Source: Anoplolepis gracilipes (Eukaryota; Arthropoda; Insecta; Hymenoptera; Formicidae). Taken from it: a stretch of DNA of 64,000 nucleotides. The translations under genes and the position numbers were made by a program. The notes beneath the pieces are model-generated. The model was not told where the DNA came from. It saw only the letters and a program-made list of their open reading frames with translations, and did no database searches. Shown here one piece after another: positions 1-10,358 of this stretch; within the stretch, counting starts at the first letter, position 1, and every line of letters begins with the position of its first letter. Where the stretch lies: the NCBI RefSeq assembly GCF_047496725.1, contig NW_027328675.1, forward strand, positions 372,001 through 436,000, read 5' to 3'.

Positions 1-4
1 TTTG

Positions 5-618
5 CTACCAACAAGTACGACATAACTCACTGAAATCCTCGTATGACATGTCGGTATTCACGTGATTGTACACGTGTTTCAAGTTGGTACCATCCTGTTT
101 AAACAAGATTAGCAGGTTCGCGTTGTCGCGTAAAAGATGTTTCGGTATTCTCGTGTATGTCTGGCAGAGATAGAAGCAGTCGATGTTCGAGTGGCGTCCC
201 ATTGAAAAATATTCTCTTCGTATTCTATCGTATTTTGTTTGTCGCACGCCACATCATCGAAAACGAAAATCGAATTTGGACATGCTTCGCTCGGTGGAAT
301 GACGTTACTGTTATTGGAGAATGTAAAATAGCCGATTTCATCGATCGACGTTAACAAATTCTCCAGATATCGATATTTTGGCTGTTGCAGCGATTTTGAA
401 TATACGTACACATTTTCAAAGCGGACGCCGTGTGGGCTTTTTATTAAACTAATCAACACGTTAGTTTTACCGCAATTTGAGGGGCCGCAAACGATTGCGC
501 GTATAGTATTCAGCAGCATCGTACCGTGTCTACGCATCTCCGTATTGTCTCCCATCGAGCGTAATCTGGCGTCGTAATTTGTCACGCGTATCGCGAAAGG
601 TTGTCGCACGAATTTCAT
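5..618 (-). pseudogene. Polinton-type genome-packaging ATPase (A32/FtsK-HerA-like), frameshifted
   Basis: The frame beginning at 618 (start ATG 616-618) carries a P-loop, GPSNCGKT, about 45 residues in, and a Walker B strand ending in FVFDD about 120 residues in. This is the layout of A32-type ATPases that pump DNA into capsids of Polintons/Mavericks and relatives. The reading frame is lost near 230-245. The C-terminal part (residues such as YFSMGRHSNIDCFYLCQTY) continues in another frame down to position 5, so the gene is a pseudogene or carries one indel. It is divergent from, and slightly overlaps upstream sequence of, the plus-strand Polinton-like ORFs that follow. Family assignment rests on the P-loop/Walker B spacing and the YFSMGRH-type sensor region. 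The left end may run to or past the window edge. Confidence 0.7.
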
Positions 619-695
619 TTTCCCACTTCCGATTCGGATCGCGCGCCTGCCTATTTATAGCTGCGCGGAACTACAAAGTGCTCAGTAACGAAAGA

Positions 696-959
696 ATGTT
701 TGTCCTGCTATCAAGTCCTTACGATATTCTCGATTTGAGTGCCGAACAGCTACAGTTTGTGTCTAAAGCAGTTTTATTGCGAATGTGTGGCAATCACGTC
801 CACTGCGTGTGGGACAAACTTCCGGAATACATAAAGACGGATTCGGAGGTTCAGACCTATCGTCGCTGTTTCGAACATTACAATCGACCGTGACAACAAA
901 CGCACATTGACGGTCCAGCGCCGATGATGAAATATTGTCGTGAATGTCAACGCAAATAG
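696..959 (+). pseudogene. Small Polinton-associated ORF with one premature stop
   Basis: ATG 696 opens a frame of 65 codons up to a TGA at 891-893. The same frame then continues without a break for another 21 codons to TAG 957-959, ending in a CREC-type cysteine pair. I read it as an 88-residue protein with one nonsense mutation. It contains a short helical stretch (YDILDLSAEQLQFVSKAV) and several Cys/His residues but no domain I can name. It lies between the ATPase and the capsid-like gene, transcribed away from the ATPase. Its function is unknown. Confidence 0.45.
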
Positions 960-1101
960 GTAGAGATCTATTAAATCGCGTCATAAACGCACATCGACAT
1001 TTGCTAATATCCAATCATCCGGCACTAAGAAAAAGAAATTGAACGTATCAAACGTTGCGTTTTTACAATTATTGAGATTCGCGGTGCGAAACATTTGAAT
1101 G

Positions 1102-2285
1102 ATGACTGACATTCTCACATCGCGGACGAGCCAATCTGACGATCGCATCGTCAAGATTGAGACTCACGCCTACAACCCATTCGCCAACACAACGTTCGGA
1201 CACAGTAACGATAAGAATACACATACAAAAACAGGATCTGTATACATTGCCGTATGAAAGTTCTTATACATCGAGGGAGAATTGAAGATAAACAATCCAA
1301 TTGACGGATCCAATGTGGTACTGCAAAATAATTGCGTCGCATTCATGTTTGATGAGATTCGATACGAACTCGATGGCGTGGAGATTGATCGCAACAGAAA
1401 CGTGGGAATAACAAGCTCAAAAACTATGTAACACTATCATCCGATAGAAGCGTGATTATGAGAAATGCTGGCTGGAGTGATCCAACTACTGTGAATGGAC
1501 ACTTTAATTTTTGCGTACCGCTCTACATGTTATTGGGATTTTGCAAGGATTACAGACGCTTAGTAATTAACGCTCGTCACGAGTTGATCTTAATACGATC
1601 GCGCAATGATAACAATTGTCTGGTTGGAGCTTCGACGCTGGAGCCTGTGATCAACATATTCAAGATACAATGGCAAATGCCACATGTGTTGTTGAGTGAA
1701 ATTAAGAAGCTGTCTATGCTGCGCGCTCTGGAAAGCGGACGCTACTTCAGCATGGGTTTTCGCTCGTGGGATCTGTACGAGTTTTCGCTGTTGCAGCGTA
1801 CAACCAAGCATTCGTGGGCCATTAAGACTCAGCTGGAGAAACCATGATACGTTATCTTTGTTCTGCAGACAGGCCGGAAGATTGTTATGTCCGAGGATAC
1901 GAGTAAATTCGACGACTGCAAATTAACAAACGTGAAACTCTATCTGAACTCGGAATGTTATCCGTACGACGACATGAATCTGGATTTCGATAAAAACAGA
2001 TAGTCGATTCTGTACGACACGTACGCGCGTTTCTGCAAAAACTATTACGGATACGAGTACCTTGAACCGAGTCTCACCGTTTCACTGTTTTTACGTTACG
2101 GTCCGTTTGTGATCATTGATTGTTCTCGACAAAACGAATCGATCAAGAGCGCAACCGTGGATGTGCGATTGGAATTTGAGTGTAAAGAGAATGTGCCTAA
2201 TAATACGACTGCGTACTGTCTCATCATACACGATCGCGTGATCCAGTACAATCCGTTAACCAACGTTGTGCGCAAAATCACCTAA
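1102..2285 (+). pseudogene. Probable major capsid protein relic of a Polinton-like element
   Basis: A coherent coding stretch of about 390 codons runs from an ATG at 1102 to TAA 2283-2285, but through several frames. Frame changes lie near 1200, 1262, 1424 and 1845, and there is an in-frame TAG near 2003. The longest open piece is 1452-1847. The text is beta-rich, with recurring short strands such as HFNFCVPLYMLLGF and ends with a VDVRLEF-like strand near 2155-2185. With its position beside a packaging ATPase, this suggests a double-jelly-roll capsid. I infer the capsid call from context, length and strand pattern rather than from a diagnostic motif. It is clearly inactive. A different structural protein of the same element is the main alternative. 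Confidence 0.45.
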
Positions 2286-2390
2286 GTGTTTGCGACAATA
2301 ATTTAGAGAGAGAGGGGAAGCAGGATATAAATCTAAGTGTTACGAGATGGTTGTCATTCTTCTTCGTAACTGACGAAGAGAGATCTCGTC

Positions 2391-2933
2391 ATGTCTGTAC
2401 CAACGTTTGTCGATCTGCAAGGATTTATCGTTTCGAATAAATTCATCGCAAAGGAGGTGACGGTGCTGAGAAGAGGAACTGTTTCGCACACTACATTTTT
2501 CGGAGTCCTATATCATGGCATCTCCTTACAAAATCCGAAAATTGTCAGGCTTCATGGTTGATGGCGAATCATCATGGACTACAATGGGAGGATGGAATCG
2601 TTGCGTACAGCATGGCGAGACGATTGATTACAACAGCTGTGGTTGAAGAAAAAGAAGATGATGAAATGCAGTGTATCGTATACGTTAAAGGATACCGGAA
2701 ACGAGAATGACTGGCTAATATGCTCGGCGACGATGCGAGAGAAAATTTAATCATCGAGACCTTGGATGCTGATTAGAACGATATCGAATTTCTAAATAAT
2801 CTAGATGTTAAAAATACTATGCGATCTGGAAAACATGTTAAGAGTTGCGCATTACAAAATGTATTCAAAATATTTAACTGGTGGTCGCAACGCCAGAAAA
2901 AATTGCAAGATTTGGAAAAATAAAATATTTAAA
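2391..2933 (+). pseudogene. Conserved-looking Polinton-neighbour ORF, degenerate
   Basis: ATG 2391 starts a frame reading PTFVDLQGFIVSNKFIAKEV and continues in alternating frames to TAA 2931-2933 near a DNWWSQRQKK-like C-terminus. Breaks are an early stop at about 2560 and a frame change near 2700-2775. The middle contains an acidic EEKEDDE patch. The protein has no motif I can tie to an enzyme. Its place directly downstream of the capsid-like gene, same strand, suggests it belongs to the same element. Function not assigned. Confidence 0.4.
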
Positions 2934-3193
2934 CATTAATATGTTTTATCTCTTATTCTCCCTCCTCATTCCCTTCCTCGCGAGTTGTTTAAGAATTCTT
3001 TTTTATCCGAGTATCGTCTCTCCTTTCTCCTAAAATTTCAGAGCGTTAAAGTATTTTAGAATCTCCCGCCACATTTATCACTAATCTCTTCCCACTACTT
3101 TGATAAAACGGGTGTCACGTATATTGGATTCTTCATACGATCAGTGTTGCGTTAAACGTTCGTGAAAATGGTTCACTTTTGAAATCTGGAAAT

Positions 3194-3922
3194 ATGTACT
3201 ACGTCGAAAGAAGCAGTGGCGGCCCCAGCAGAAGCATGAATAATTACGTACCGAGTCGTTATGAAACTCCATCGTTTGAGAACAAATGTGACAAGTAAGT
3301 TTTTATTTAACTTCTTTCTGTTTTTAAACTAATTTTATTTTTATTTTTCCTCAGCAATTCGTTGGAGCGTCGTACGATTCGTATACTAGGTAGATGAAAC
3401 GCATTGACAGCCACGGAATTCAAATTCCTTGAAATTGGTATCAACGTGGATCCACCGAGTTACGTAGAAATTGTCGTAGGAGATCATCAAGGAAAGGAAC
3501 TGATATTATCTCTCGAAACGTGGAAAGAACTCTACGAGCAACGTAACAATATTCACAATTTACTGCGAAAGGACTTTAAAGATACCTATAATTTTATAAG
3601 CGTTGGACCGCTAATAGTGCAAGTTTATACGATTAACGACACCAAACTTAGAAGTCTTGAATCTTTAAACGTACGCATGATGATGATTGAACCGACGTTA
3701 CACCGTATGTTTGATCTCGATCAATGCATCGATATAACCTTTGATCGATTGGTTAGAATTACCGAGATAATCGAGACTAAGTTTACACAATTCTCCAATA
3801 TCGCTTCCACTGTAACGGATAATAAAGAAGTATCAAATGTAATACGCGCCAGCGACGCCTTCAATAAACATCAACTCGTCGATTGCGAACTGGTAGCTTT
3901 AGTTTTTAGTCACAATATGTAA
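3194..3922 (+). pseudogene. Spliced ORF of the Polinton-like module (unknown function)
   Basis: Exon 1 runs from ATG 3194 to 3294 and ends at a consensus donor (AA/GTAAGT). A 60-bp T-rich intron (3295-3354) ends in TTCCTCAG. Exon 2 runs to TAA 3920-3922. Joining the exons keeps frame and gives about 222 residues, broken only by one TGA at 3395-3397. The long open part (3404-3922) looks conserved in composition, with no low complexity, and contains VGPLIVQVYTIND and a C-terminal CELVALVF. No known domain is recognised. A spliced gene inside a Polinton-like cluster suggests adaptation to nuclear expression. It could instead be an unrelated host gene fragment. Confidence 0.45.
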
Positions 3923-4130
3923 TAATAAAAAAAATATAAAAGAGAAGAATAAAGTTTTTTTAAAAATTTAAATCATGATATAATTTATTCGCACGCATTT
4001 CCCATCCGTGCTTCCTCGCACCCGTAAACAGTCCCAGTTCTCATATGTAGCTCGTTGCGGGGGATGACGTCATGCTGGGAAGGGAGAATGCCAAGTTAAG
4101 GACCGCGAAAAAGAGCCAACACCTAAAAGA
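3923..4130. other. Spacer with AT-rich 3' flank
   Basis: After the spliced ORF there is an AT-rich tail with AATAAAG (3950) usable as a polyadenylation signal, then about 120 bp of mixed sequence. No ORF or RNA gene was recognised. Confidence 0.4.
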
Positions 4131-4360
4131 TAGATAGCGCGAGACGAAGGAGAGCGAGAGTGTAAGCGCTAGGAAAGAAAGAGATAGCGCGACATCAGAA
4201 GTAGCGTAAGGTTTAGGGATCGTGAGAGAGCGAGGCGAAGAAGAGCGAGAGAGTAAACGCTAGGAAAGAAAGAGATAGCGCTACATTAGAAATTGCGTGA
4301 GGCTTAGGGATTGTGAGAGAAAGAAAGAGGCGAAGAAGAGAAAGAGAGCGCGGCGACAAG
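4131..4360. repeat. Tandem repeat, about 91-bp period, about 2.4 copies, purine rich
   Basis: The 20-mer core starting AGGAAAGAAAGAGATAGCGC occurs at 4171 and again at 4262, i.e. 91 bp apart, with flanking GAGAGCGAGAG and GCGTRAGGYTTAGGGATYGTGAGAGA blocks conserved between copies. A partial third unit decays after 4320 into GA/GC-rich sequence. No coding frame accompanies it. Confidence 0.75.
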
Positions 4361-4639
4361 ATGACGCGGCGGAGAGCGCACGCGAGAACGCAAACACGGA
4401 ATTTTTTTTTTAATTTTAATTATAGGTTTTTAAATAATTTTTATATCTTAATATTTTAATACTAACAAGAGTAGGAAGGAAGGGGAAAGACATCTTATTC
4501 TAAAGTAAATTATACGTTTTTATAATTATTGTTTTAAAAAAGGACATTGTTGAGAAGTCGAACACAACCATCATTAAATCTCTTTCCATATCATCCTTTC
4601 CACTAAATAAAACCACTAAAAAACTAATCAACTACTAAC

Positions 4640-6330
4640 AACTTCTTAAAGGGAAACTCAAATCTTATCCTTACCACAGCGGATAAAGGCAATGTTACTG
4701 TTGCTTTGGATAAAGACAAATACACCCAAAAAATGGAAAATTTATTGTCAGATAAAGAGACTTATGTTTTATTAAACAAAAACCCTATTAATAAACTAAT
4801 CTCAAGCCTCCATGACATACTCAAATGGTGGAAAAAATAAGAATACATCTCGACTATTGAATATCGTAAAACGTCCTTCAGTGAAGGCAATTTATCGCGA
4901 GCATATGGGTTACCCAAAATCCATAAGATTAACATCCTTACAGGTTGATTGTATCATCTATCAACAGCCCATTATACAACTTAGCCAGTTGGTTACAGAA
5001 AATCATGTACGACAGCTTCCCGAAACCGAATAGCCATATTGCAAATAGTTTCGATCTAGTCAACAAATTATCTGATTAATATATTGATAATGATTATGAG
5101 TTGTTTTCGCTAGATGTAATCTCACTGTTCACTAACATCCCTATCAATTTAGCAGTAGAAAGCATATCAAAGAGATGGCAATATATTACAAAAAATTGCA
5201 ACATCCCGGAACCAGAATTTTTAACAGCAATAAACTTAGTCTTAAACTCTATATACTTTGTTTTCAATAACAAATTTTACCGACAAACTTTTGGCCACCA
5301 ATGGGCTCCCCACTCCCTCCGATCATCGCCGACATAGTCCTACAAGACATAGAGGAGAAAGCATTGATGTTATTGAATTTTACCCCTCCCATTTACTTTA
5401 GATACGTAGACGACATATTAATATCGGTACCTCCAAAATTTATTGACCAGACAGTGACAATTTTTATTCTTTCCATAACAGAGTACAATTCACAGTGGAG
5501 AAAAATGTCCACAACAAAATTAACTTTTTAGACCTCACACTCATTTTAACTAATAACCATCTAATATTTGACTAGTACCACAAGAACACGTTCTCGGGTA
5601 GATATCTCAATTTCCATTCCCAACATCCTAACAACCAAAAAAGAGGCACTATAATAGGCTTAATCGATAGAGTATTTTTATTATCACATCCTATGTTCCA
5701 TGAAAAAAATATCAAATTTGTAATAAAGATTTTATTGGATAACTCCTATCCAACCGATTTTATATTCAAAACTATTAACAACCGTATAAAGTTTTTAATT
5801 AACAATAGACCATCCGACAGAAAATCACAAACACCCAATAATAACTCATACTTCACAATCCCATATTTACATTTGGTAACTGATAAAATAAAGAATGCTC
5901 TAAAAGATGTCGACATCAAATTAGCCTACTACACCATAAACAAAAATAACAAATTTATTAAGACACATAAAGATCCTATCCCTATTCCCATGAAAACAAA
6001 CGTGGTATATAAAATTAATTGTCTAAATTGCGACGCTTCATATGTTGGCCAAACAGGTAGGAAACTGAATGCTAGGATAAAAGAACATAAGACCAACATA
6101 ATGAAGCCCGGTAACAACAAATCAGTGATCACTGACTACCGCCTAAAATACAATCATGACTTTGACTGGGACAATGCACAAATACTAGACAATGAGCCTT
6201 ATTATACAAAAAAACTGATATCTGAAATGTTACATATCAAACGATAAATAAACAGCATAAATCTACAAACAGATACAGAATGTTTGCCAGCTATTTACGA
6301 GGATATAATAAACAAACTGCCTAAGATCTA
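4640..6330 (+). mobile_element. Penelope-like retroelement, degenerate
   Basis: A plus-strand Penelope-like element is recognised from a PLE-type reverse transcriptase followed by a GIY-YIG nuclease. The N-terminal part contains the typical ADKGN signature (4678-4695, TTADKGNVTVALDKDKY). RT core pieces follow at 5101-5531: FSLDVISLFTNIP (motif A region), a broken PMGSPLPPIIAD (motif B) and YVDDI (motif C). Several frameshifts and stops break it (near 4835, 4950, 5080, 5290, 5530, 5575). Ends are not defined; no terminal repeats were found by eye. Confidence 0.85.
5693..6247 (+). CDS. PLE C-terminal segment with GIY-YIG endonuclease domain
   Basis: The 184-codon open frame is the C-terminal part of the Penelope-like polyprotein. 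Residues about 102-140 read VVYKINCLNCDASYVGQTGR then KLNARIKEHK. This is the GIY-YIG core in the form typical of PLEs: the first two beta strands contain YKI and YVGQT, the catalytic Arg lies in the following helix, and a CxxC pair precedes it. This nuclease nicks the target DNA to prime reverse transcription in EN+ PLEs. The upstream RT is broken, so this frame is a remnant; the listed start is only the first open codon, not a real initiator. A catalytic Glu further on cannot be assigned confidently. Confidence 0.8.
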   Translation: MFHEKNIKFVIKILLDNSYPTDFIFKTINNRIKFLINNRPSDRKSQTPNNNSYFTIPYLHLVTDKIKNALKDVDIKLAYYTINKNNKFIKTHKDPIPIPMKTNVVYKINCLNCDASYVGQTGRKLNARIKEHKTNIMKPGNNKSVITDYRLKYNHDFDWDNAQILDNEPYYTKKLISEMLHIKR

Positions 6331-7380
6331 ATGTCACCTATTTAACTCTTTCCATTTTAAATATTTTTCACCCTTGAGCTCATTACCATCTGTACCTTCG
6401 GCATAACCACACGTTAAATATCAGTTGCGCGATATATGTACCATAGATTCAACAACACGCAAACGGAATGCATATCCTGTAAACTTTTTCTGAGTCACCA
6501 TCATTATACACAAAGTAGCGATAAATAACTTCATTATATACAGGTATTTATTATACTCATTTTATTAATACAGATTTAACCCTTCAATCTAACTGCATAC
6601 CTCCCGCGGTCTGGAAACCTCGGAGAATTGCCTCACGGGATTATTATGCAAGCCGTACAAAAAAGAGCCGAACAAGTTGGGTCATTATATATATATGTAA
6701 TTTGTACAACTAACATGCGACAAATATGTACAGCTGTTCTAAGGCATTGATCCATTTAATCATGCGAATACGATCACGATTTTTAGTTTACACATTGCTT
6801 ATGCCTTAATTAGACGATGCGTTCTCATTAACCTCGTTTTTATCTATTTATAATTACACATTTATTTTATATATTATGCTGAAGAGAATTCAAAACATGA
6901 ATCGAAACGTTGTTTTTTATTACAATTCCGTCTTTTTATAGAATGTTACTAAGTTAATTAATGTTAATATACTTGTGACACATTACCTATATAGAAAAAA
7001 CTTATAATTTGATTCACATCTCCTCGCTTCTATTGCCTCTTTCGTATTCATTTATTTATATTTAATAATTCGGAGCTCTTTCTGTAATCTTATTATTGTT
7101 TTATTTAAGAAGGTGTGTGTATGTTTATTTACAAAAAAAGTGTGTGTGTGTGTGTGTGTGAATTTAAAAAATAAAAAAGATATAAAAAATATAAAGACGG
7201 CACGACGATGGTCGAGCGGCACGGCACGACGGCTGCTGCTGCGAAGCGCTGGAGGGGATGACCGGGCGGTGGTGGTGGTGGCGTTCAGGTAGGGTTCCTG
7301 CATAACAGAAAAAAAAATTTATTAATATTTTCTTAATTTAAAAAAGAAAGACCTACACATCAAAGTAATTGTAAATAATA
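6331..7380. other. AT-rich intergenic stretch with TG microsatellite
   Basis: No coding or RNA gene is evident. The stretch contains a (TG)n run at about 7140-7162, flanked by further TG-rich sequence from 7108, and GGTGGTGGTGG near 7268-7280. Confidence 0.5.
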
Positions 7381-7394
7381 ATATTTACAATTAC

Positions 7395-8278
7395 TGATCG
7401 GAATCAGTATTAGAATCTGTATCATTATCGATGACATGTCGTGGATACAACAGCCATTCGATATATTCACGGATTTCCCGTTGGATTTCTTGCATCTGCT
7501 CAGAACATGCTTGCCGATTCCCGCCCGGCAAACAACAATTTTCGCAAGGCTTTCCCTTTAGTCTTTTCACTAGTCCGTATATAAGATTGTAGATTAGAGA
7601 TCATGGTTGAAGAATTTTTTACACCAAGTTCGTGATTTCGTAGAAACTGCACCACCGTATTCAATTATTTTTTGCTCACCATTTTCACAGCACTTAGCGT
7701 GTCCTAGCAATGTCTACAAAAGTTTATTCCTGTTCCTGCGCACAAAAACGGCACACACTACATGCTATTATTTGGCACAGTGAATTTCCACAGTTATTGC
7801 AAGAGTTCCAACCATGATGAATATATCATCCAGTTTGGTGTTTGTACACAATTTTACCATGTGTATATGAGTCTTGTACTTCAATGAAACATCCAGAACA
7901 AAACTTCTCACTATTACCTTCGTACCTTTCCATTTTATAATAAAATAGAGTGTTACACATTTGCTGTCGTTCGGTAATAGCTCGCAAGTCTTTACGCATT
8001 AACGGTACTACTTGTTCATTTAAATAATCTTCAGAGTCACTATCATAATCAGTTTCTATTTCCACTTCTTCATCCATTTCTTCATCGTCCATATCTTCAT
8101 CACTGTCGTCGATGATAATCACATCTTTTTCTTCATTGTCATCGATGATAATCACATTTTCTGTTTCTATATTATTTATTTTTACACTTGTGACAAAGTC
8201 ACCAGGGCCGAACAGCCGCCCCTGCAAAACAATCGGCGCCACCAAACGGTACAACGTTGGGGCTCCTGGTCTTTCCAC
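7395..8278 (-). pseudogene. Acidic then Cys-rich minus-strand gene remnant, unknown function
   Basis: The open part (8278 down to 7826, 150 codons) has an acidic tract (IIIDDSDEDMDDEEMDEE) followed by QQMCNTLFYYKMER and a CSGC pair. Past the stop, other frames on the same strand keep a Cys-rich pattern (NSCNNCG, CSVCRFC near 7740-7800) and a further CENCC near 7535. They end with a DTDSNTDSD-like acidic tail at about 7395. I read this as one decayed gene with a zinc-ribbon-like C-terminal half. The first 30 codons overlap an LTR-like sequence (see 8189), so the true start may be lower. No family recognised. Confidence 0.35.
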
Positions 8279-8440
8279 TCGACCACCTCCCTATTCTACT
8301 CGTAACCGAAAGTGGGAGGCCGGTCGCCGGGTATATAAGCCGGCTCGGCCGAAGAGCCGGCACCTAGTCCTGTCCTGATCCTTCCTCGAGAGAGTTCTCT
8401 CGAGACTCCAGACACAAGCGACTATCTTCTACCACGATCC
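8189..8440 (+). promoter_or_regulatory. LTR-like start with TATA-box promoter
   Basis: The stretch begins TGTGACAAAGTCACC (a GTGAC/GTCAC hairpin, like starts of many Ty3/gypsy LTRs). It has TATATAA at 8332-8338, about 30 bp upstream of a TCCTGTCCTG block that could be the start site. A GC-rich leader with a CGAGAGAG/CTCTCGAG inverted repeat follows (8385-8405). I infer a solo or truncated LTR, or another RNA polymerase II promoter, driving transcription to the right. No matching second LTR was found in the window. Confidence 0.4.
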
Positions 8441-8444
8441 TGCG

Positions 8445-8651
8445 GACAACGAGCGTTCTCGTTGAACCGACCGGGCGTTCCCGGCTTCCAGCACCTTGTC
8501 CGACCACCCCCTGGACAACGAGCGTTCTTGTTGGACCGATCGGGCGTCCCCGGCCTCCGGCACCTTGTCCGACCATCCTCCGGACAACGAGCGTTCTCGT
8601 TGAACCGACTGGGTGTCCCCAGCCTCCGGCCCCGCACGAGATTGAAACTGT
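8445..8651 (+). repeat. 69-bp tandem repeat, three copies
   Basis: GGACAACGAGCGTTC recurs with its G(ACAACG) at 8445, 8514 and 8583, an exact 69-bp spacing; copies differ by a handful of substitutions. Because 69 is a multiple of three, a repeat-encoded 23-residue unit appears in several frames on both strands. These ORFs look like composition artefacts rather than genes. Confidence 0.85.
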
Positions 8652-8784
8652 CCGTTTCCCGACGCCCACAAGCAAATCGCCCGTTTCCAGGCGAATAACG
8701 TTGACATCCGTCCGTTTCCGGACGACACCAACCAATCCGCCCGTCTTCGGGCGACCGGAGAGAGAACCGTCCTTCACCAGGACG
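8448..8784 (+). other. Array of small perfect hairpins with tetraloops
   Basis: At least eight short hairpins lie in series. They are AACGAG-CGTT-CTCGTT (8448-8463), CCGGG-CGTT-CCCGG (8471-8484), AACGAG-CGTT-CTTGTT (8517-8532), TCGGG-CGTC-CCCGG (8540-8553), AACGAG-CGTT-CTCGTT (8586-8601), CTGGG-TGTC-CCCAG (8609-8622), CGTCCG-TTTC-CGGACG (8709-8724) and CGCCCG-TCTT-CGGGCG (8738-8753). A CGTCC/GGACG pair with a 7-nt loop follows at 8768-8784. Base changes between repeat copies keep pairing. Confidence 0.6.
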
Positions 8785-8949
8785 CCCCCGGCCGCACAGC
8801 CAAGCGCCCATTTTGTCGTGCGCTCCCGTCCAGCCGTCCAACCGTCCACCGCCAAGACGCCACCGACCGAACCGCCAAGTCGTCCGCCACCAGGACGCCA
8901 CCGACTGAACCGCCAAGTCGTCCACCACCCGGACGTCCCGACCGAACCA

Positions 8950-10060
8950 GCGTATATATATTTTTATATAATATATATTTTTTTTTTATTTTATATTTTA
9001 TATATAATTATATATAAAAATATATATATATATATATGTATTTATGAAAATAAATAAAAAAGAGAGAAAATAAATAGAGTTTTTAATTTACTTTAAATTA
9101 ATATTTAATATTAATATATGTATAATTTAATCATTAATATTTAAAAAACTTTTTTATGAAAATATCTAAATTTTTGTAATATTACGCAGCATAACGTTAT
9201 CTTCTCTAAATTAGTTACATTTTTATATAAGTATTGTAAATTTACAGTTAAATGCTCGTTGGTTCATTTGTGACAAACCATGAATTCGATCAGATATCGA
9301 TATTGTGTTATAAACCCGGTAAAAAATTTTTATATATAATCAGACAAAAATAGTCGTATCTAATTATACAAATTTATATACGAAATTTGTCCATTTTATA
9401 TATGATTATATATAATTATTAATAATTATACATAAAATGTTGCAGGCATTGTGTATAAGTATGTATAAGCTTACATATACATAATTCTAATTGTAGCTAT
9501 CAATCCATTTATATATAAATATACGTAACGTTTTATACGGTGTCATCTATAATAATTATACATATTTTTACACAATTGTGTTGAATCCTGTATAATAATA
9601 TTCAATTCTGTATAACTATACATAAGAAATTTTTTATCGGGAATTTAAAATTTGAGTTTTGTAATAATACAATTACGAAAAATATTTTATATCACGAATT
9701 ATCATTTCTACACGTTTATTTATAAATAATTATAAATTTAATTACAAACGGATGCAAGTTTACAATTACTGTTTTAGTGAATCTCAAAATTACTCATAAT
9801 GATACATGTATATATATATTTTTTAGCAAATTTTTTTACATAAATAGAAAAAAAAATACGCAATCATAAATAAATTAATATTTAATTAGAATAATCATAT
9901 TTTTTTGATATATGTGAAACCGAACTTCTAATATTAATATAATATAATTATAATTTTACGAATGCCGGCATTCGATGCGCAGAGTTCAGCCACGTTTCTT
10001 GAAAGAATAAAAAAGAAAGCATGACATAAGCGCGAGAGCGAACGAGACGCATATAGAGAC
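8950..10060. other. AT-rich intergenic DNA
   Basis: Long A/T-rich sequence with TATATA runs (8952-9040) and no open frame of interest. Nothing else recognised. Confidence 0.5.
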
Positions 10061-10065
10061 AACGC

Positions 10066-10139
10066 GGTGTCCTATAGCTCTCTCGCTCATTCCTCCTGCA
10101 TTCAAGCGTAGAGTGAGTGAGGCAGTGCTACAGGACACC
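10066..10139 (+). ncRNA. Candidate pre-miRNA-like hairpin
   Basis: GGTGTCC (10066-10072) pairs with GGACACC (10133-10139). Pairing continues through about 25 base pairs with two mismatches, two G-T wobbles and one 2-nt bulge, leaving an 18-nt loop (10093-10110). Size and shape resemble a short pre-miRNA. A small MITE or a chance foldback is equally possible; expression cannot be judged. Confidence 0.3.
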
Positions 10140-10358
10140 ACTAATCGGCATCACGTCTTGTCTGCTTTCTCTCTCGATCGTGCGGCTTGCGCTAAGGATG
10201 CAACATCGAATTGCCTCCCACTTTTTTCTCCTCCGCTGCATGAACTCCGCCGCGCTTCAAGTAACACGTAGATACGCTGCATGTGTATGTGACGCTCTCG
10301 ATTGTCATACACGTACGTACATACACATTTACCGACGGACACCATTTATGCCGGTGCG

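Noticed and set aside
4131..4360. 91-bp repeat as a CRISPR-like or satellite array
   Set aside because: Only about 2.4 degenerate copies without spacers; a simple local duplication.
7100..7165. (TG)n as a functional Z-DNA element
   Set aside because: Common microsatellite; no supporting context.
8364..8928. Three long overlapping minus-strand frames (100-168 codons) rich in Gly/Arg, and a plus-strand Pro-rich frame
   Set aside because: They arise from the 69-bp repeat and GC-rich hairpin sequence, lack any domain and exist in several frames at once.
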